Source: Mactra quadrangularis (taxonomy: Eukaryota > Mollusca > Bivalvia > Venerida > Mactridae). From it: a DNA stretch of 64,000 bases. The notes under the pieces are model-generated. The model saw nothing but the letters and a program-made list of their open reading frames with translations. It was not told the origin of the DNA and did not search any database. Made by a program: the position numbers and the translations under genes. Below are positions 57,499 to 64,000 of this stretch, one piece after another (the stretch's first letter is position 1; every line of letters starts with the position of its first letter). The stretch covers positions 1,798,001 through 1,862,000 of the forward strand of contig CM046307.1 in NCBI GenBank assembly GCA_025267735.1, written 5' to 3'.

Positions 57499-58463
57499 TA
57501 TATAGTGTAAACACTGACTTTGACACTTGTTTAAAACATTTTGTGTTTTGACACCAGCACAATATATTTAGTGTAAACACTCACTCTGACACTTGCTTTA
57601 AACATTTTGTGTAAACAAACTTTGTCACCACCTAAATATATTTAGTGTAAATACTGTGACTGGCTAGTCTTTAACACCTGCACATAAAAATAAAATATAA
57701 AAATAAATGACATTACCATTATTAAGACATTATTTCACGACACTGACATATAATAATATAACCATACAGACAAAATCAACACAATTGATACACTAGTACT
57801 GATTTACCTACATACTTCAAAGTACATTATTTAACACAGTACAGTATACGTCCACAGAACAACAACAAGAATAACAACACCAACAATCTCGTCTCTCAGA
57901 CATAAATCGATGACACTGCCACAGGAGAATGGAATCAAACTGATAGCCTTAGCAAAGCAAATCAATTTTAACACTTTTTCAAGATAATTCCCACCCACAA
58001 TCAATTTCCTACAATTGGGCTGATGACGTAATAACTAAACAAGTACTCACTTCCTAGCAAATTATTTTTTTCTGTTTTTGTTTTCGTTTTTCTTCTCAAA
58101 TCAGACAAATTGTAACTCTTATAATTCTAGCTTCTGAGTGATAACATCACTATCTTCCATAAACCTATACCATACTGTACGGTATTAATGAACGAGTTAG
58201 GGACAAAACTGACCATGAGACGAAACGGACCAGGTCAAAACGGACCATATGGTTGGACAAAACGGACCATAGTCGGGAAAAAACGGTCCATTTTAATAAA
58301 TAAATTATATTACTAGACAATAAAAATATTGATTTAATGAAATAAAGTTGAAGTAGTAAGTAATAAAAAAATTGATTTTTTTTCAGAACAGAACACAACA
58401 TATCTTTATTTCACCCACGCAAACAATTTCAATAAAAAAACTCTTGAGTTGTTGAGTTAATTT

Positions 58464-58772
58464 TTGTTTGTTTATTTGCTTACAATGCTGTTGAAGGGTG
58501 GCACGCTCGCCTCAACAGACGTGCTTCAAAGGGCAACTTACCTTGAAATCTACTTGTTGGTAACGTTGTTGCATGAAGAATCCAGGGACATTCCCTATTA
58601 TATTTGTATACTGGTTAAAGAACGTAAACTAAAGAGACATCAGAAGAAGTCGGCAAAAACAATTCAATCTGTATTGATGAAATTGTGGTCAAAGTATGCT
58701 CAGAGAGATATTACAACCAAACAACTACATGTATTAGATGGGTGTGCCAACGTATACTCGACAGTAAATTAA
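58464..58772 (+). CDS. Small ORF inside element T1, unknown
   Basis: 102 codons from ATG to stop, beginning MFVYLLTMLLKGGTLAST. The first ~35 residues contain hydrophobic stretches. The middle is basic (KERKLKRHQKK) and the end reads QLHVLDGCANVYSTVN. I do not recognise any domain, DDE triad or zinc finger. It may be chance, or the cargo or remnant of the element that carries it. It starts 174 bp inside the left tandem-motif TIR. Confidence 0.25.
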   Translation: MFVYLLTMLLKGGTLASTDVLQRATYLEIYLLVTLLHEESRDIPYYICILVKERKLKRHQKKSAKTIQSVLMKLWSKYAQRDITTKQLHVLDGCANVYSTVN

Positions 58773-58901
58773 ATGTTAGTAGTAAATGAATTAGGTCTTG
58801 TTGAACTGTTGATTCTTAAGTCTTATAGAAACACTTATAGAAAATGAATGTGTAACTTCTAAGTAATGTTTTATACCATTATTAATGTGTTCAATATTGG
58901 A

Positions 58902-58952
58902 GTATAGATGACGTAACGCGGAGTGAAAACGCACACGTGCCTCAGTTAGATT
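58902..58952 (-). promoter_or_regulatory. CRE-like plus CACGTG block in element T1
   Basis: TGACGTAA (58909-58916) and CACGTG (58934-58939) are separated by GAGTGAAAACGCA. The same layout, with TGACGTCA and CACGTG, occurs inverted at 40520-40572. A shared promoter block of mobile elements is one reading; function is inferred. Confidence 0.35.
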
Positions 58953-59558
58953 TTTAATTATGTGCTACATATGTAAACGTATCAGTATGAGTATGTTTTG
59001 TTATATTATTGATGATATATTTATAATAAAGTATATAATTTTAACAGTTTTTCTCCTTTTTTTTGCTTTTTTGTACTTATCATGAGTCATTATCGTTCCC
59101 AGCAGCTATTAGGATTCTAATAGTAACTATAATTTATCTGGAACAAGTTTGTCATCATATAATCATTTCCCAGAGTTATATGTGGGGTGCATTACATAGG
59201 AAAGAACCTGTGCTGGGCTATATAAACAACTTCAAATTAAATCATTCTGAAGTATTTGGTATTAATTAACTCAAGGAAACAGCGAGGAGGACACTGAATA
59301 GCTTAAAACTACGCACAAACAACACGCAAACAGTTAATCACAATTGAGGCTATTATAATTACTGTTGAAACACAATTTAACGATACAAAGACATAAACAT
59401 AAAAGATATATGATGTTATTAATCACACACATAATAATTAATAATAATAATGTTTATATTTTTTCTTATTAAATGTCATACTAATATCTTATGGTCCGTT
59501 TTGTCCCGACATTGGTCCGTTTTGTCATGGTCCGTTTTGTCCCGGCACCTTAATGAAC

Positions 59559-61030
59559 CTCTGAATGTCGTTTTTCTCGCTGTTATCTTTTTGTACCTCT
59601 GTCTCTGCTATTTATCCTATACTAAAGATGTATTGACAAATTCTGAAGTATGATAAGTTATATAGACGAAGAAAGGAAAAACAACAGAAACTATGAAGTG
59701 ATTCAGCTCAGTAAAGTAGGAACAGGTTCACCGATCTGAACTACTCCGAGAAGATATTATTTTTCAGTATATAAACTGGAATACTACAGCAACTATTAAA
59801 AACGCCACATTCGTACAAGTTGGTGTGTTCAGAGGCAGAATATCGTGAACAAATTTAGGACACATTTAATTGATAAATGAAGGACAGTCTAATGATATGT
59901 TTAATTTACATTTATTCAAACTGAATCTAAATTACACGTACGTAGCATACTCGAGAACCTTATGTTAATCAAACAATGAGAGTTTGAAAATGTTTCCAAT
60001 CAAATTTGCTTTGTTGAGTAAATGTCTATACTAGACAAAACAAGCCAGTTGAAACAGATAAACAATTACACCGTACTGATTGTCCCTATGGGTATAAATT
60101 ATACAGGTTACTTATTAAAATGAGAGGACACGTTTTCACTACGATGGTGAACTATGTAAGGTAGATCTACCTGAACCCTTCCTCTTAAAAAGTGAAAATT
60201 AGTTGATTTGAATGTAATTTTGAAGGCTTGTTGTATGAAGACTGAATTTTAGCATAATGTCATTATTTTTGACGTCGTGACGTCCTATACTATACTAGGG
60301 GCCGCACGTTGTGCACGTTCATTTTGCCGCTTAGAGTGTTAAATATGTTAATACTTACCGTATTTTAAATACTTTTCGCATATATGTTATACAATTACTA
60401 TGACAAAGCTTTACACAATCCACAGAAAACAAAATTTCGTAAAAACGTCGAGAAGTTTTCTTATTACACCCTATTTTGTCTAGAACACAAGAAATTTGAT
60501 GCGTAAATTTTTCATGAAAAAAACCCGTCATATATTAGCCCATAGCTCAAAAAACGAGTTCGGTAAAGGTATCATTGTATTTCATATTTTGACTGTAAAT
60601 TATAAAAGAAATAATATTTTGAAATAAAATTGATATGTCTCAACTGTTTGAGTTGGCTTTTTTCCATATTACATGTTCCCCATTTTTCACAAAATGTCAC
60701 GTGATGTACACATCATGTTTTCGTGCACTACAAAGTTAAAAAGAGCCTTAATTGAAATAGCCTATGGTGTATGGGTTATCTAGTTTATGCTAATTTAATG
60801 AAAAGAGTTCCAGATGTCATCTGAAATATTCTTTGGCAGAATATTATGAGTCAGAAAAGAACAGAACAGAACGATTCTTTTAGTTTTACAGTTTACATAT
60901 AGTAAATACATGTTGCTAAACAATATAAGATTATATAAAGACGGTTATCGTGGTGTTATGGGGACAGTGGTTAACATATAGAGAAATTGAAAAATAAAAT
61001 AACAATTGAATGGCTGAATATGACACAGAC
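59559..61030. other. No gene seen between T1 and the 61.0 kb motif block
   Basis: AT-rich sequence with no supported exon. A GACGTCGTGACGTC stretch occurs near 60271 without context. Nothing else is recognised. Confidence 0.3.
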
Positions 61031-61137
61031 AGTTGGGGAACAGGTCGTTTCTCCACTAAGTCATTTCTCCCCTGGTCATTTCTCCACTTTTTAGTAGTAA
61101 TTTCTCCACTCTTCCCTGGTCAATTCTCCACTTTTAT
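61031..61137. repeat. Five tandem copies of GGTCATTTCTCCAC
   Basis: GTCGTTTCTCCAC, GTCATTTCTCCCC, GTCATTTCTCCAC, GTAATTTCTCCAC and GTCAATTCTCCAC are spaced 14-24 bp apart. This looks like one tandem-motif TIR of the kind seen at 58.2 and 62 kb. No inverted partner is found up to 64000. Confidence 0.55.
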
Positions 61138-61972
61138 ATATTTTATTTTATATAAGACAGTTGTATACTGACAGGTTATAGTATATATAGTCTTTAGGGT
61201 TCTTGAGTGGACTTAGATTTTTTTTTACTTTTCAAGTAAATATGTTCAAAGAATCAAAGACGTTGATATCTATGTGCCTAAATATTCAACATTTCCCTTT
61301 AGTGAAAATAAGTAAACTAGATTTTTGAATTATATACAGTACAGTAGGCCTATAGATATCTATAGAAAAATCATTAATTTTGGCTCTTACGGTTAAGTTT
61401 TAATTTTTCGCGTATCGTTAATTCATGTTCAATAGATGTATTAGGTACTTGTATTTATTGTCAATTCAGTTTCAGGTTAATTCTCCCAATTATTTCGTTT
61501 TGCACTGATAGAAAATTTAACAGTGATAACACGGTTTATTAAATAGATCCCAAGACAGAAAAGGGGCAGGTAATCAAGGTTGTCAAACCTCCTCCACATC
61601 ATCAATCTCAGGCGAATCCTTAAACACTGACCGCTTAACTGACGAGTTAAATATGTTTCGTACTCAATTATTTTCGTATATTTCGTAATAGTTGTGCTCC
61701 TTGGTTAATCGATTTAGGCCCACACATATGATTAATTCTACCAGTTTTTTTAGTGGAAAGGCCTGGTTTGCTTATAAATATACATTTCTTATCTTAGACT
61801 AAGACCTTAAACATTGATTCTTAGATAGTTTGGTCCTCTTTCGACTTGATCGGCAAATAGGAAGGTGGATGATTGGACTTTCTCAGGCAGGCCAAATAAA
61901 AATATAGAAAGTATATAACCGTACATTCTCTTTTAAATGCTCATCCCTTACAACTTTTGAAAGATACCTCGT
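61138..61972. other. No gene seen between the motif block and T2
   Basis: AT-rich; only short open frames. Near 61480 a lone GGTTAATTCTCCC weakly resembles the 61.0 kb motif. Confidence 0.3.
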
Positions 61973-63505
61973 CCGGTACAACTCAACCCGAATCCAACTC
62001 AACCCGCGGACAACTCAACCCGAAATTGGGACAACTCAACCCGTGGACAACTCAACCCGTAAAATATATTATGATAGTTTGATATATAATCTAATTACTT
62101 ATTTATCACAAAAATATGTATTAACAATAAAAAATGAAATTAAATATATTTCTATCAAGAATGGAAGATATTTGTGAATAAAGTATAGGTAATAATGGTA
62201 TTGAGAGATTGCATAAATATTGCGTCAATTGTGTTGTATGAATTGTATACAAAATATGCAGTACTCATATACTGTAAGACTCAGCACATGTTTAACCGAT
62301 TATTGAACATTATTTTGTAATTAATCTTCAAATTGACTGTAAAAAATGTGTGATATGAGATAAACAAAATAGAATTGAACGTCTTTATTGTCATGATTTT
62401 GAAGCGCTAAGTTGTTTGACAAACTGATATGTTGCATTTATTAAAAAGTGAAATCTTATTGATACCTTGTAATTGTAAATGCAATTAATCATACTTGTAT
62501 AACTTGAATGACAAACCGTCAAAATAAACTTCTTGAAGATATAATTATGATTGAAGTGTGCATTGAATAATTCGACTTATAACACAATTAAAGTTTTTAA
62601 ATTGCAATAATTGTCGATCTACAAAGCGAAAATGTAATAATTAACAATAATTATCGATTAAACAAGCGCGTTATTTTTGTATATAATATTGTGGATTTTT
62701 TAGAGAATCATTGATTTCTTCGGTTTCAATGTTACCATTATGTGCATCATGTGTTTGTTGCACAATCTGATTCATTTCAACATTCATAGAACTGACGCTT
62801 TCAATTATGTACACGTGATACCCTAGTAACTTATATGTTACCATATATTTGTTGATCAAGACAACGCAACAGATAATCGTCGCCTTCATTTGTTCTGTAA
62901 GTAGAACAATTCTAAATTAATGACAATTTGACGTCATTATGCTTATGTTTTTACAGAATAATCATTGATATTTAGTCTTTCAGAGCACCTCAAAACCTTA
63001 ACAGAACGTCCTTAAATAAAATAGATTGAAACTATTATACTTCTTAAAATGGACACGTAACGTATGTTCAACAAAATCATGATCTACTATTGTTACGTAT
63101 TTGTATATTTATTCTCGAACCCAGAGGTTATCAACATACTAAATATAAGTAGAAAAATCTTTATAACCTCTGGAAACAAGAACAGTGTATATTTTTAATC
63201 ACAGATCGATAAACAGTAATTTAATTACTAACTCATAGAATTAGCCATTCTTAAAGATCTTACATTGCATTATTAGTCATACTACACGGCGAAGTGTTGT
63301 ATTTTCATCAATATTTCCATACTTTAAAATCTTCCATTAGCGCTAAATTTTATCTCAATATCAAATTTAATTATTTAAACATAATATTTTGGACGAATAA
63401 CAAGTAATATATCATACGGGTTGAGTTGTCCACGGGTTGAGTTGTCCCGGCTTACGGGTTGAGTTGTCCCGGGTTGAGTTGGATTCGGGTAGAGTTGTCC
63501 CGGCC
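61973..63505. mobile_element. Element T2: tandem-motif TIRs
   Basis: Left end: five copies of GGACAACTCAACCCG within 61974-62060. Right end: the same motif inverted, five copies within 63416-63503. The outer ends are TCCGGTACAACTC and (inverted) GGGGCCGGGACAACTC. A shared CCTCG lies next to both ends but no longer duplication. 1.53 kb. Confidence 0.75.
62671..62889 (-). CDS. Small ORF inside element T2, unknown
   Basis: 72 codons, starting MKATIICCVVLINKYMVTYK. The hydrophobic start is weakly like a signal peptide, followed by a polar Asn/Glu-rich part. No known domain; possibly chance. It is centrally placed in T2 and on the opposite strand from the T1 ORF. Confidence 0.2.
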   Translation of the reverse strand: MKATIICCVVLINKYMVTYKLLGYHVYIIESVSSMNVEMNQIVQQTHDAHNGNIETEEINDSLKNPQYYIQK

Positions 63506-64000
63506 CCCTCGCTATGCCTGAAAAAAATTATGTCATGAACTCATCACTTTTTGCATCGTCTGCATAAAATCTTGGGATCTTTAGAGGGTTCCTAAAACAC
63601 CTCATTTACTAACCGGAGTAAAATCGTATGTGTGAACCACAATGCTTTAAAATACACATAACACGTAACTTCTTAAGTCTGAAGACAATATGTATTGTCA
63701 TAATAGTTGTATATTAAATGTAATTAACTTGTTCAACTTGTATTGCGAAATCATGCAATGGAAATAAATCATGCACACAGACCTGTAACACTTTACAACT
63801 TTGTAAAATGAAGCAATGACTGACACTTTTGTTGCTCAAGAAAATTCGCAGTTATGAAGGCCAGGCTAAACTTTTGACTGGGCGTCTCGATAAAAAAGCA
63901 CACATCTTTTCCCACATCAAGTGATTTAATTACTTTAAAGGGTTTGTTATGCGATAATTATTTTTTACTTCATATAGTTTGTATGAAACATAACCAATCT
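63506..64000. other. Right edge, no gene seen
   Basis: No supported feature between the end of T2 and the end of the window. Confidence 0.3.

Larger units (their letters stand above)
55145..57670 (+). repeat. Diverged minisatellite array split by two transposon insertions
   Basis: Units of roughly 40-50 bp of the form GTGTAAACACTGACTATGAC then ACCTGCTCAAAACATTTT occur at 55145-55336, 56550-56887 and 57499-57670. The intervening blocks 55337-56549 and 56888-57498 have their own inverted ends, so the array was once continuous. Confidence 0.65.
58194..59549. mobile_element. Element T1: tandem-motif TIRs and perfect 9-bp target duplication
   Basis: Flanked by TTAATGAAC on both sides (58185-58193 and 59550-59558). 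The left end carries five tandem variants of GGGACAAAACGGACCAT (58200-58290), the right end three inverted copies (59491-59545). It starts GAGTTAGGGACAAAAC and, inverted, GGTGCCGGGACAAAAC. The 1.36 kb interior includes an open frame at 58464-58772. The 9-bp duplication fits a Mutator-like element; class is inferred. Confidence 0.8.

Noticed and set aside
61973..63505. A definite target duplication for T2
   Set aside because: Only CCTCG is shared next to the ends, and the exact termini do not line up when those bases are used.

Overview
This is a 64 kb piece of an AT-rich animal genome (about two thirds A+T by eye). Genes are split into small exons with GT-AG introns, and the intergenic space is dense with tRNA-derived SINEs, MITEs and cut-and-paste DNA transposon remnants. 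The repeat style (an ACCCGG/CACCCAGGTG-type SINE, elements ending in a GCGGGGGTATA hairpin, elements containing repeated CCTTGACCTTTGACC) and the sequences of the three genes suggest a mollusc, probably a bivalve. The species cannot be fixed from the sequence alone.

Three host genes are visible. (1) Positions 1-9282, minus strand: the first six coding exons (238 codons) of an STPG1/MAPO2-like sperm-tail PG-rich repeat protein; its 3' exons lie left of the window. (2) Positions 9932-14001, plus strand: a complete 8-exon ribonucleotide reductase small subunit (RRM2, 383 aa) with all metal ligands, the radical tyrosine, the R1-docking tail and a KEN box. These two genes are head to head, with 649 bp between start codons. 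(3) Positions 26748-36026, minus strand: a complete coding region (8 coding exons, 299 aa) of an RNF144A-like RBR E3 ubiquitin ligase with RING1-IBR-RING2 and a C-terminal transmembrane segment. Its 5' untranslated exon(s) are not certain.

The rest is repeats. The STPG1 and RNF144 introns hold many SINEs of three families and several hairpin MITEs. From 14.6 to 26.7 kb I see no coding gene, only dispersed repeats and perhaps the long 3' UTR of RNF144. From about 37.8 kb to the end there is no convincing host exon. That stretch is a mosaic of nested transposons: hAT-like elements (one with a decayed transposase), a pogo-like and a piggyBac-like MITE, a Harbinger-like MITE just left of it, and elements with very clear target-site duplications.

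The most unusual material is (a) a ~400 bp repeat family with three copies each flanked by a perfect 9-bp target duplication, and (b) a group of elements in the last 8 kb whose terminal inverted repeats are built from tandem copies of a short motif. Two of these share the terminal core GCCGGGACAA, and one has a perfect 9-bp target duplication.
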